From positions 260,523 through 324,522 of the forward strand of contig DFMO01000011.1 of the NCBI GenBank assembly GCA_002375695.1: a DNA stretch of 64,000 nucleotides. The letters are read 5' to 3'. Source of the stretch: Flavobacteriaceae bacterium UBA3591. GTDB taxonomy: Bacteria > Bacteroidota > Bacteroidia > Flavobacteriales > Flavobacteriaceae. A program made the position numbers and the translations under genes. Below are positions 52,047-60,108 of this stretch, piece by piece; positions within the stretch are counted from its first letter, which is position 1; each line of letters opens with the position of its first letter. The notes beneath the pieces were generated by a model. The model was not told the DNA's origin and made no database searches. It was given only the letters and a program-made list of their open reading frames with translations.

Positions 52047-53894
52047 ATGTGTGGAATTGTAGGCTATATTGGCAAGAAAGAGGCATATCCTATTATTTTA
52101 AACGGATTAAAACGCTTAGAATATCGTGGATATGACAGTGCAGGAATTGCGTTATTTGACGGCACAGACATTCAACTGTGCAAAACAAAAGGCAAAGTTG
52201 CCGATCTTGAAGCAAAAGCAGAAAATAATATTTCCAAAACTGGAAATCTTGGTATAGGTCATACTCGATGGGCCACCCACGGTGTACCAAATGATGTAAA
52301 CAGTCACCCGCACTATTCAAACAGTGGCGACTTGGTAATGATACACAATGGTATTATTGAAAACTACGGCTCGCTAAAAAAAGAGTTGATTAACAGAGGT
52401 TACACCTTTAAATCAGACACCGATACCGAAGTACTGGTTAACCTAATTGAAGATATTCAAAAAAAGGAAAAGGTAAAGCTTGGCAAAGCAGTGCAAATTG
52501 CCCTAAACCAAGTGGTGGGCGCATACGCTATAGCACTTTTCGACAAGAAAAAACCAAATGAAATTGTAGTTGCAAAATTAGGAAGTCCGTTGGCCATAGG
52601 TATTGGAGAAGACGAATTTTTTGTAGCTAGCGATGCTTCGCCATTTATTGAATTTACGAGCAATGCAATTTATTTAAAAGACGAAGAAATGGCTATTATT
52701 CGTCTGGGTCGCGAGGTTAAAATTCGCAAGATAGAAGACGATAAAGTTGTTGCTCCATACATACAGGAACTTCAACTTAATTTAGAGCAAATAGAAAAAA
52801 GTGGTTACGACCACTTTATGTTAAAAGAAATATATGAGCAACCCTCAGTAATTAAAGACACCTATAGAGGCAGGTTACTTGCAGATGAAGGTATTGTAAG
52901 ATTGGGCGGGCTCGAAGATCACATAGAAAAATTCACCAATGCCGATAGAATTATAATTGTCGCCTGCGGTACTTCATGGCACGCCGGGTTAGTTGCCGAA
53001 TATATTTTTGAAGAATTTGTTCGCACCCCAGTTGAAGTAGAATACGCTTCCGAGTTTAGATACCGAAATCCTATTATTTCAGAAAAAGATGTGGTTATAG
53101 CAATTTCACAAAGTGGAGAAACTGCAGACACATTGGCGGCCATAAAATTGGCAAAATCTAAAGGCGCATTTGTTTATGGCGTGTGTAATGTAGTTGGCTC
53201 GAGTATTTCAAGAGAAACTCATAGTGGCTCGTACACCCATGCCGGCCCAGAAATTGGCGTTGCTTCAACCAAAGCATTTACCACCCAAATTACCGTGCTT
53301 ACGTTAATGGCTTTAAGATTGGCAAAAGCCAAAGGCACGATAAGTCAAAGTGAATTTATGAAATACCTTCGCGAACTGGAGGTAATTCCTAGCCAAGTTG
53401 AGGAGTCTTTAAAAACCGATGAAAAAATAAAAGAAATCTCAGCTACCTATAAGGATGCTAGAAATTTTCTTTATCTCGGAAGAGGATACAACTTCCCAGT
53501 TGCCTTAGAAGGCGCTTTAAAATTAAAAGAGATTTCATATATCCACGCCGAAGGTTATCCTGCAGCCGAAATGAAACACGGACCAATTGCACTTATTGAC
53601 GAGCAAATGCCCGTTGTAGTAATAGCCATAAAAAATGAACACTACGATAAAGTAGTAAGTAATATTCAGGAAATTAAGGCGAGAAAAGGAAAAATTATCG
53701 CAGTTGTTTCAAAAGGCGACACGGTCGTAAAAGAAATAGCCGATTATGTAATGGAGGTACCACATACTTCGGAAGCATTATCGCCACTGCTTACAACTAT
53801 TCCGTTGCAATTACTTTCTTACCACATAGCAGTTATGCTAGATAGAAACGTTGATCAACCAAGAAATTTAGCAAAATCGGTAACCGTTGAATAG
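52047..53894 (+). CDS. glmS: Glutamine-fructose-6-phosphate aminotransferase (isomerizing)
   Basis: 615 residues. N-terminal nucleophile Cys2 (MCGIVGYIG) of the glutaminase domain, glutamine-binding HTRWATHG at 72-79, and two SIS sugar-isomerase domains (SQSGETADTLAA; LGRGYNFPVALEGALKLKE), ending QPRNLAKSVTVE. It makes glucosamine-6-phosphate for cell-wall and LPS precursors. It follows the DUF4270 gene by ten bases and is closed by a strong terminator. No glmS ribozyme fits in the ten-base leader. Confidence 0.98.
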   Translation: MCGIVGYIGKKEAYPIILNGLKRLEYRGYDSAGIALFDGTDIQLCKTKGKVADLEAKAENNISKTGNLGIGHTRWATHGVPNDVNSHPHYSNSGDLVMIHNGIIENYGSLKKELINRGYTFKSDTDTEVLVNLIEDIQKKEKVKLGKAVQIALNQVVGAYAIALFDKKKPNEIVVAKLGSPLAIGIGEDEFFVASDASPFIEFTSNAIYLKDEEMAIIRLGREVKIRKIEDDKVVAPYIQELQLNLEQIEKSGYDHFMLKEIYEQPSVIKDTYRGRLLADEGIVRLGGLEDHIEKFTNADRIIIVACGTSWHAGLVAEYIFEEFVRTPVEVEYASEFRYRNPIISEKDVVIAISQSGETADTLAAIKLAKSKGAFVYGVCNVVGSSISRETHSGSYTHAGPEIGVASTKAFTTQITVLTLMALRLAKAKGTISQSEFMKYLRELEVIPSQVEESLKTDEKIKEISATYKDARNFLYLGRGYNFPVALEGALKLKEISYIHAEGYPAAEMKHGPIALIDEQMPVVVIAIKNEHYDKVVSNIQEIKARKGKIIAVVSKGDTVVKEIADYVMEVPHTSEALSPLLTTIPLQLLSYHIAVMLDRNVDQPRNLAKSVTVE

Positions 53895-53920
53895 TACCCC
53901 TAAATTGAATTGATAAATTA

Positions 53921-53960
53921 AACGCTTTTAGTTATTTGCAAATAACTAAAAGCGTTTTTT
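53921..53960 (+). terminator. Terminator after glmS
   Basis: Seventeen-base arms (AACGCTTTTAGTTATTT and its complement) around a GC centre, followed by a T run. Confidence 0.95.
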
Positions 53961-54010
53961 GTTTTAGCAACCGCCATCCTATCTTAAAAAAAATAATTAA
54001 AGTTCTGCGT

Positions 54011-54027
54011 ATTGTTGTAACAACAAT
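54011..54027. repeat. Palindrome ATTGTTGT-A-ACAACAAT upstream of atpD
   Basis: A perfect 8+1+8 inverted repeat between the glmS terminator and the atpD promoter. It has no T run. It could be a regulator-binding site; no regulator is known here. Confidence 0.6.
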
Positions 54028-54084
54028 CTAAAAAACACCCAGAAAATAACTTTAAAGAGGACATTAAAATTTTTAAACTTACCA

Positions 54085-54116
54085 TTGCAAAAATCATTTA
54101 GAAAGAACTATCTTTG
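54085..54116 (+). promoter_or_regulatory. atpD promoter of Bacteroidota type
   Basis: TTG at 54085-54087, a 21-base spacer and TATCTTTG at 54109-54116. This implies a leader of about 55 bases. Confidence 0.8.
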
Positions 54117-54177
54117 CACCGTTCAAAATAGGGGTGGTTTTTTCGCCCTTAGATAACTATAAAATAAACAGTTACTC

Positions 54178-55683
54178 ATGTCACAAAGCAAAGGAAAAGT
54201 TGCACAGATTATTGGCCCGGTAGTTGACGTTGCGTTTGAAAGCGGAGCAGAGCTTCCAAAAATATACGACTCGTTAGAGGTAAACAACAACGGAAACTTA
54301 TTAGTTCTTGAAGTTCAATCGCATATTGGCGAGAGCATGGTACGAACCATTTCTATGGACTCTACCGATGGTTTAAGCCGTGGTGAAGAAGTTGTTGCAA
54401 CAGGAGCACCCATCCAAATGCCAATAGGCGATGCTGTATATGGACGTCTATTTAATGTAATTGGAGATGCAATTGACGGTATTGGGAACTTGCCAAAAGC
54501 TGGCCAAGACGGTCTGCCAATTCACCGTGAAGCACCAAAGTTTGAAGAATTATCTACTTCAACCGAGGTACTTTACACAGGTATTAAAGTAATTGACCTC
54601 ATTGAACCTTACGCTAAAGGGGGTAAAATTGGTCTTTTTGGTGGTGCCGGAGTAGGAAAAACGGTACTTATTCAGGAGTTAATTAACAATATCGCAAAAG
54701 GGCACGGTGGTCTTTCTGTATTTGCTGGAGTAGGTGAACGTACTCGTGAAGGAAACGACTTACTACGTGAAATGCTTGAGTCTGGTATTATTAAATACGG
54801 CGACGATTTTATGCACTCTATGGAAAATGGAGGATGGGATCTTTCAAAAGTTGACAAAACTGCAATGAAAGAATCTAAAGCTACTTTCGTATTTGGACAA
54901 ATGAACGAACCCCCTGGAGCACGTGCACGTGTTGCACTTTCAGGATTAACTATTGCAGAATACTTCCGTGATGGTGCAGGCGAAGCACAAGGTAAAGATG
55001 TACTTTTCTTTGTAGATAACATTTTCCGCTTTACACAAGCAGGATCTGAGGTATCGGCACTTCTTGGACGTATGCCTTCGGCGGTAGGTTACCAGCCAAC
55101 CCTAGCAACAGAGATGGGTGCAATGCAAGAGCGTATTACTTCAACAAAAAGAGGTTCTATTACTTCTGTACAAGCGGTATACGTACCTGCAGATGACCTT
55201 ACCGATCCAGCACCAGCAACAACGTTTGCTCACTTAGATGCTACAACGGTACTCTCTCGTAAAATTGCCGAATTAGGTATTTATCCTGCGGTAGACCCAC
55301 TAGATTCTACTTCAAGAATTCTAACCGAGTCTATCCTTGGAAAAGAGCACTACAATTGTGCACAAAGAGTAAAAGAGCTTTTACAGCGTTATAAAGAATT
55401 ACAAGATATTATTGCTATTCTTGGTATGGAAGAACTATCTGAGGAAGATAAAATGGCTGTAGGTCGCGCACGTCGTGTACAGCGTTTCTTATCGCAACCA
55501 TTCCACGTAGCAGAGCAATTTACAGGTATTCCTGGAGTTTTAGTTGATATTAAAGAAACTATTAAAGGATTTAATATGATTATGGATGGAGAGTTAGATC
55601 ACCTTCCAGAAGCAGCATTTAACCTTAAAGGAACTATCGAAGAAGCTATTGAAGCAGGAGAAAAAATGCTTGCTGAAGCTTAA
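54178..55683 (+). CDS. atpD: ATP synthase F1 subunit beta
   Basis: 501 residues. Walker A GGAGVGKT is at 155-162, the catalytic VGERTREGNDL (Glu) near 190 and ALSGLTIAEYFRD. It is the catalytic subunit of the F1 motor. The atpD-atpC pair standing apart from the rest of the ATP synthase genes is the common arrangement in Bacteroidota; the other subunits are not in the window. Confidence 0.99.
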   Translation: MSQSKGKVAQIIGPVVDVAFESGAELPKIYDSLEVNNNGNLLVLEVQSHIGESMVRTISMDSTDGLSRGEEVVATGAPIQMPIGDAVYGRLFNVIGDAIDGIGNLPKAGQDGLPIHREAPKFEELSTSTEVLYTGIKVIDLIEPYAKGGKIGLFGGAGVGKTVLIQELINNIAKGHGGLSVFAGVGERTREGNDLLREMLESGIIKYGDDFMHSMENGGWDLSKVDKTAMKESKATFVFGQMNEPPGARARVALSGLTIAEYFRDGAGEAQGKDVLFFVDNIFRFTQAGSEVSALLGRMPSAVGYQPTLATEMGAMQERITSTKRGSITSVQAVYVPADDLTDPAPATTFAHLDATTVLSRKIAELGIYPAVDPLDSTSRILTESILGKEHYNCAQRVKELLQRYKELQDIIAILGMEELSEEDKMAVGRARRVQRFLSQPFHVAEQFTGIPGVLVDIKETIKGFNMIMDGELDHLPEAAFNLKGTIEEAIEAGEKMLAEA

Positions 55684-55686
55684 AAT

Positions 55687-55759
55687 AATTCAGAATTAAG
55701 AATGCAGAATTCTGAATTATAAAACAGATTCTCAATTCATAATTCATAATTCATAATTG
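55687..55759. repeat. Short inverted and tandem repeats between atpD and atpC
   Basis: AATTCAGAATT (55687-55697) is complementary to AATTCTGAATT (55708-55718). Then three tandem copies of AATTCAT (55734-55754) followed by a partial AATTG reach nearly to the atpC start. No T run, so not an obvious terminator. Confidence 0.7.
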
Positions 55760-55764
55760 AAAAA

Positions 55765-56040
55765 ATGTACTTAGAAATAGTAACCCCCGAAGCATCTTTA
55801 GTTGCTGGCGAAGTTGAAAGTGTAACTGTTCCAGGTGTGGAAGGTGAATTTCAAATGCTTAATAATCACGCAGCTATTGTTTCTGTTTTACAGAAAGGAA
55901 AAGTGAAATTTAAAGGAAACCCTACTTTTGCCGAAGCTTTTAAAGATAAATTTAATCAAGAAGACGGTAAATGGGTGCTTAAAATTTCTGGAGGAACAGT
56001 TGAGTGCAACAATAATAAAGTTATGGTTTTGGCTGATTAA
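55765..56040 (+). CDS. atpC: ATP synthase F1 subunit epsilon
   Basis: 91 residues, the short form without the C-terminal helical pair, as is typical of Bacteroidota. The N-terminal beta-sandwich is clear (MYLEIVTPEASLVAGEVESV). It sits in the rotor stalk and follows atpD after a repeat-containing 81-base spacer. Confidence 0.94.
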   Translation: MYLEIVTPEASLVAGEVESVTVPGVEGEFQMLNNHAAIVSVLQKGKVKFKGNPTFAEAFKDKFNQEDGKWVLKISGGTVECNNNKVMVLAD

Positions 56041-56060
56041 ACTGCCATAATATTTCAAAC

Positions 56061-56101
56061 AAAAAAATCCCAATTTCTATTTTTAGAAGTTGGGATTTTT
56101 T
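56061..56101 (+). terminator. Terminator after atpC
   Basis: A7, TCCCAATTTCTA with one wobble pair to TAGAAGTTGGGA, a TTTT loop and a T6 tract. Confidence 0.9.
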
Positions 56102-56239
56102 GTTTTTAGGCATCTCAAAAAACGCATCCTCCTCAAATAACTACCAACTACACTACCCTTACTGCTATCCTTAAAGTTATATTAACACCGTATACAATAC
56201 TAAATCGAAGTTTGTAAATTTGCATTTAACTACAATACT

Positions 56240-57094
56240 ATGCAACTAAAGGAAATAGACAGGGTAGCAACCATTACCAAAGAAGATTTTCTAAACAATT
56301 ATTTTAAGCCTCAAAAACCAGTTGTTATTGAAAGGTTTATTGAAGATTGGCCCGCATACTCAAAATGGAACCTCAACTATATGGCCAAAGTGGCTGGCGA
56401 TAAAACGGTTCCACTTTACGACGATCGTCCGGTAAGCCATAAAGATGGGTTTAATGAACCTCATGCACAAATGCTAATGCGCGATTATGTAGAACTTTTA
56501 AAAAAAGAGCCTACAAAATATCGTATTTTTCTGTGGAATATCTTAAAAGAGGTGCCACAGCTTCAAAAGGATTTTTCATATCCAGATTTTGGCTTAAAAT
56601 TAATGAAAGGGCTACCAATGCTTTTCTTCGGCGGAAAAGATTCATACACCTTTATGCATTACGATATTGATTTGGCAAACATATTCCACTTTCACTTTCA
56701 AGGAAAAAAAGAAGTGATACTGTTTGATCAAAAACAAAACGACTATCTGTATAAAATTCCACATTCATTAATTACGCGTGAAGACATAGATTTTCACGAC
56801 CCAGACTATTCTAAATGGCCAGCTTTAAAAAAAGCTAAAGGTTTTATTACTAATTTAGAGCACGGTAATGTACTGTATATGCCCGAAGGGTATTGGCATT
56901 ACATGCGTTATATAACACCAGGATTTTCAATGAGTTTACGCGCCATTGCCAGAAACCCAAAAAACTTAGCCAAAGCCGTTTACAATATTGCTATTATGCG
57001 CTATTACGACCAACTAATGCGAAAGTTAAAAGGGCAAGAATGGATTGATTGGAAAAACGAACAAGCCATTATTCGCACTAATAAAACACTTTAA
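56240..57094 (+). CDS. Cupin/JmjC-like domain protein (Cupin_8)
   Basis: 284 residues. The double-stranded beta-helix carries the iron-binding set HxD at H140-D142 (HYDIDLANIFHFH) and a distal His at H220 (GYWHYM), as in Fe(II)/2-oxoglutarate oxygenases of the JmjC/cupin_8 group. The N-terminal QKPVVIERFIEDWPAYSKWNL is the family signature. The likely job is hydroxylation of a protein or small molecule; no substrate can be named. TAAATTTG at 56215-56222 may be its -7 box. Confidence 0.88.
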   Translation: MQLKEIDRVATITKEDFLNNYFKPQKPVVIERFIEDWPAYSKWNLNYMAKVAGDKTVPLYDDRPVSHKDGFNEPHAQMLMRDYVELLKKEPTKYRIFLWNILKEVPQLQKDFSYPDFGLKLMKGLPMLFFGGKDSYTFMHYDIDLANIFHFHFQGKKEVILFDQKQNDYLYKIPHSLITREDIDFHDPDYSKWPALKKAKGFITNLEHGNVLYMPEGYWHYMRYITPGFSMSLRAIARNPKNLAKAVYNIAIMRYYDQLMRKLKGQEWIDWKNEQAIIRTNKTL

Positions 57095-57188
57095 AACTTG
57101 TAACTAACTTTACTTAAACCGCTACTTTGAAACGGAGTGCAAATTTTCATGTTGAAGTTACACGGTAAAAACCACAACGAATTAGTTT

Positions 57189-57662
57189 TTACGAAATTTC
57201 GTTTAATTTACTGTAAACCAACTCACTTTCCCAGCCGCGATAAAAAAGATAATCTGCGAATTTTTTGCGTTTTTTTTGAAGATTTTTTTCTGAACTTAAT
57301 TGGTGCAGCCGCTTTTCGGCAAGCGCTTCAAAAGTTTTATAATAGTCAGAATCTGGAATTTCTTTTAGCGCAATTTTTATATTAAAGGTTGAAATTTGCC
57401 GCATTTTTAATTCATTTACAATTCGGTTGCGGCCCCACTTTTTTGCTCTAAACTTTCCACGAGCAAAAGCTTGAGCAAAGCGCGTTTCATTTAAAAAATT
57501 ATTTCTTATTAAATGGTCAACTATTTGGTCTATTGCCAACGGAATCATCCGCATTTCATGCAGTTTTTGTTGCACCTCCTTGTGGCACCGCTCTTGGTAT
57601 GCGCAATATCGCTCCATTCTTTTAATGGCCTCGTCTACGGTATATGTTTTGTTAGCAGTCAT
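57189..57662 (-). CDS. recX: Regulatory protein RecX
   Basis: 157 residues from the ATG ending at 57662; a TTG start upstream adds 11 non-conserved residues. Three-helix repeats characteristic of RecX are seen: AIKRMERYCAYQERCHKEVQQKL, FLNETRFAQAFARGKFRAKKWG and the C-terminal ADYLFYRGWESELVYSKL. RecX modulates RecA filaments. recA is not adjacent. Downstream is only intergenic DNA and the cupin gene in convergent direction. Confidence 0.93.
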   Translation of the reverse strand: MTANKTYTVDEAIKRMERYCAYQERCHKEVQQKLHEMRMIPLAIDQIVDHLIRNNFLNETRFAQAFARGKFRAKKWGRNRIVNELKMRQISTFNIKIALKEIPDSDYYKTFEALAEKRLHQLSSEKNLQKKRKKFADYLFYRGWESELVYSKLNEIS

Positions 57663-57746
57663 TGATAGCGGTAGGATAGTTTTAAACCCACGCAAAATTT
57701 ATAAAAGTAATTTTACAAAGTTCACCAATAAGAAACTTTTTAGCAC

Positions 57747-57791
57747 AAAAAAACCCCTTCAATCTCGATAAGCTATCGAGCGAAGGGGTTT
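57747..57791 (-). terminator. Terminator after rng
   Basis: Nested stem: AAACCCCTTC pairs with GAAGGGGTTT, enclosing CTCGATA...TATCGAG. On the minus strand it ends in a T7 run (plus A7 at 57747-57753). It follows the rng stop. Confidence 0.9.
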
Positions 57792-57795
57792 AAAA

Positions 57796-59340
57796 TTATT
57801 TTATCAATTCACCATCTTTATCGTGAAAGTGATATTCGAGATATGTATAAGCGTCTCGAGGTTGAATTTTCACCCATTTTTTGTGTTCCAAAAACCATTT
57901 GGTTCGTACACTTGGGAAACCTTTAGTTAAAAAGGCTGCTATAAAAGGATGTGTATTAAGTGTAATCTTTTTATAGTCTTTTTTAAAGAGGCGTTTTACC
58001 TCTTCATTAATTCTGTTAATTACAACGATAGGGGCTTCAATTTCGCCGTCTATCACATTACTTGGATCCTCCTCCCGCGTTTTAATATTCATTTCTGGTC
58101 TTACACGCTGACGTGTAATTTGAATTAAACCAAATTTACTCGGAGGTAGAATTTTGTGTTTTGCTCTATCGTCTTTCATTTCGTCGCGTAGGTGGTTATA
58201 GAGCTGTTTGCGGTGAGCGGCATTTGCCAAATCTATAAAGTCTACCACAATTATACCTCCCATATCGCGCAATCTTAATTGTCGTGCTACTTCTGTAGCT
58301 GCAATTAAATTTACTTCGAGTGCAGTGCCCTCTTGGGTTTTTTGCTTATTACTTCGGTTACCACTATTAACGTCTATTACGTGCATAGCTTCGGTATGTT
58401 CAATAACCAAATAAGCTCCTTTACTGCCTGAAACTGTTTTTCCGAAAGAAGTTTTAATCTGTCTATCAATGCCAAATTTTTCGAACATTGGAACATTGCT
58501 ATCATAAAACTTAACGATATTGTCTTTCTTGGGTGCAATTTCTTGCACATAATCTTTTATTTGCAAATATAGGTTCTCATCGTCGATATGGATTGCTGAA
58601 AAGGAATCGTTAAACATATCGCGGATAATTGATGCTCCCCTATTGAGTTCGCTTAACACCTTTGACGGGTGGTGTGCCCCGTGTAGCTTCTTACACATCG
58701 CTGTCCAGCGCTCCATAAGATTCTGTAAATCTTTGTCCAGTTCGGCTACTTTTTTGCCCTTGGCTACTGTGCGTATAATTACGCCAAATCCCTTTGGTTT
58801 AATACTTTTAATTAAGCGTTTTAACCTGTCTTTTTCTTCATTACTTTCTATTTTTTGCGAAACAGAAACGCGATCTGAAAAAGGAACCAATACAATATAA
58901 CGCCCGGCTATAGAAAGCTCAGAGCTTATACGTGGCCCTTTGGTGGAAATGGGTTCTTTTACAACTTGAACCAAGATAGATTGATTGCTTTTTAAGGCGT
59001 CATTGATATTACCATGTTTATCAATCTCTTTTTCGAATGGAAAGTCTTTTAAGGAAAAATCTTTTAGTTTTCCCGAGCTTACGGCCTTAACATATTTTAA
59101 TTGCGTAAGCACTTTAGGCCCAAGATCATGATAGTGTAAAAAACCATCTTTCTCGTAACCTACATTCACAAAGGCGGCATTAAGCCCTGGTACAGTTTTA
59201 CGAATTTTGGCAAGAAATATATCGCCAACGGTAAAATTGTTTTCCTCTTCTTCTTTGTGAAGCTCTATTAGTTTTCCATCCTTTAATAGGGCAAAATCAA
59301 CTTCTTGTGAACCGGACCTAATAAATAATTCGTAGTTCAC
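57796..59340 (-). CDS. rng: Ribonuclease E/G family endonuclease
   Basis: 514 residues, the RNase G size, with no C-terminal scaffold. The S1 domain (NFTVGDIFLAKIRKTVPGLNAAFVNVGYEKDGFLHYHDL, near 37-75) precedes a DNase I-like catalytic core with the metal-binding VIDVNSGN and GGIIVVDFIDL. It processes rRNA and initiates mRNA decay. It is separated from the small basic protein gene by about 210 bases. The assignment to RNase G rather than E is by length. Confidence 0.96.
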   Translation of the reverse strand: MNYELFIRSGSQEVDFALLKDGKLIELHKEEEENNFTVGDIFLAKIRKTVPGLNAAFVNVGYEKDGFLHYHDLGPKVLTQLKYVKAVSSGKLKDFSLKDFPFEKEIDKHGNINDALKSNQSILVQVVKEPISTKGPRISSELSIAGRYIVLVPFSDRVSVSQKIESNEEKDRLKRLIKSIKPKGFGVIIRTVAKGKKVAELDKDLQNLMERWTAMCKKLHGAHHPSKVLSELNRGASIIRDMFNDSFSAIHIDDENLYLQIKDYVQEIAPKKDNIVKFYDSNVPMFEKFGIDRQIKTSFGKTVSGSKGAYLVIEHTEAMHVIDVNSGNRSNKQKTQEGTALEVNLIAATEVARQLRLRDMGGIIVVDFIDLANAAHRKQLYNHLRDEMKDDRAKHKILPPSKFGLIQITRQRVRPEMNIKTREEDPSNVIDGEIEAPIVVINRINEEVKRLFKKDYKKITLNTHPFIAAFLTKGFPSVRTKWFLEHKKWVKIQPRDAYTYLEYHFHDKDGELIK

Positions 59341-59535
59341 GTTACATTAATTTTGTTGTCCGCCACAGCGGACTAATTAAACAATATTTTTCACAGATTT
59401 TATTATAAAAATCCGGCGAAACTGCCCCTAAACCAAAAGCCGGCCGTTGCAATCTCATTTTCAAAGAACGATTAATCTTCTGTTAATTTCGGCAAAATAC
59501 CAAGATGGTATAATCCCAAAAACACTTTTAAAACA

Positions 59536-59563
59536 GAAAAAGTAGTTGAGAAACTACTTTTTC
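59536..59563 (-). terminator. Terminator overlapping the stop codon of the 30-residue gene
   Basis: Minus strand: GAAAAAGTAG-TT pairs with AACTACTTTTTC. The 5' arm includes the last AAA-AAG codons and the TAG stop. A CTTTTTCTGTTTT tract follows. Confidence 0.75.
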
Positions 59564-59646
59564 TTTTTGTGGCGGTTAGCGCGACGTCTTTTCTTACGCT
59601 TGTGAGTTGCTACCTTATGTCTTTTTCTTTTTTTACCACTTGGCAT
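59554..59646 (-). CDS. 30-residue extremely basic protein, probably ribosomal
   Basis: 30 residues, MPSGKKRKRHK followed by VATHKRKKRRRANRHKKKK: at least 19 Lys/Arg and four His, no hydrophobic core. Proteins of this pattern are conserved in Bacteroidota and sit near rng or the HU gene. Such composition fits an rRNA-bound ribosomal protein. bL38, described from the Flavobacterium johnsoniae ribosome structure (Jha and colleagues), is one candidate identity, but I cannot confirm the match. The frame is otherwise too short for routine calling. Confidence 0.8.
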   Translation of the reverse strand: MPSGKKRKRHKVATHKRKKRRRANRHKKKK

Positions 59647-59690
59647 ACTAAAGTCTTTTTTATGTTCCGTTTAACGGGAACGGGTTAATA

Positions 59691-59981
59691 TTATTTTACG
59701 TCCACGTTAGTCTTTACTCCTTCAACAAAAACTTTTGCAGGTTTAAATGCCGGAATATTGTGGGCTGGTATTTTTATGGTTGTGTTTTTTGAAATATTAC
59801 GTCCAGTTTTTTCGGCTCTAGTTTTAATAATAAAGCTTCCAAAACCTCTTAAATATACATTGTCTCCTCCTTCTAAAGAGTTTTTTACTTCTTCCATAAA
59901 GGTCTCAACAGTAGCTTGTACTTCATTCTTTTCCATTCCAAGCTTTTCTGAAATTTTAGCTACTATATCTGCTTTCGTCAT
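59691..59981 (-). CDS. HU-family DNA-binding protein
   Basis: 96 residues. MTKADIVAKISEKLGMEKNEVQATVETFM is the N-terminal helical part and VYLRGFGSFIIKTRAEKTGRNISKNTTIKIPA the arm, with IPAFKPAKVF closing, all diagnostic for HU/IHF. It bends and compacts DNA as a homodimer. Placed upstream of the small basic protein gene and divergent from mutY with a clear promoter between. Confidence 0.95.
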   Translation of the reverse strand: MTKADIVAKISEKLGMEKNEVQATVETFMEEVKNSLEGGDNVYLRGFGSFIIKTRAEKTGRNISKNTTIKIPAHNIPAFKPAKVFVEGVKTNVDVK

Positions 59982-60030
59982 TACTTTTAAATTTTAATTA
60001 GATTTCTTTTACTAGATTTTTTTAAGTCCG

Positions 60031-60062
60031 CAAATATACATATTTTAAAATCAATAAATCAA
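60031..60062 (-). promoter_or_regulatory. HU gene promoter of Bacteroidota type
   Basis: Minus strand TTG (plus CAA at 60060-60062), a 21-base spacer and TATATTTG (plus 60031-60038). The transcript would start about 45 bases before the HU ATG. Confidence 0.65.
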
Positions 60063-60070
60063 ACCTTAAT

Positions 60071-60087
60071 CCTTTAAAATTTAAAGG
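60071..60087. repeat. Palindrome CCTTTAAA-A-TTTAAAGG between HU and mutY
   Basis: A perfect 8+1+8 inverted repeat lying upstream of the mutY -7 box and just outside the HU -33, so it could be read by a regulator acting on either divergent gene. No regulator is identified. Confidence 0.55.
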
Positions 60088-60096
60088 TATATAGAT

Positions 60097-60104
60097 TAAT
60101 TTTG
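60097..60104 (+). promoter_or_regulatory. Putative mutY -7 box
   Basis: TAATTTTG ends four bases before the mutY ATG at 60109. If used, the mutY transcript would be leaderless or nearly so. A -33 TTG is not evident. Confidence 0.55.
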
Positions 60105-60108
60105 CCAA

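Noticed and set aside
55687..55759. CRISPR-like or insertion-sequence-derived repeat between atpD and atpC
   Set aside because: Repeats are 7 to 11 bases with no regular spacers, no flanking transposase and no target-site duplications; it is simple-sequence DNA.
57137..57385. An 82-codon plus-strand frame downstream of the cupin gene
   Set aside because: It overlaps recX, whose repeats are clearly coding on the minus strand.
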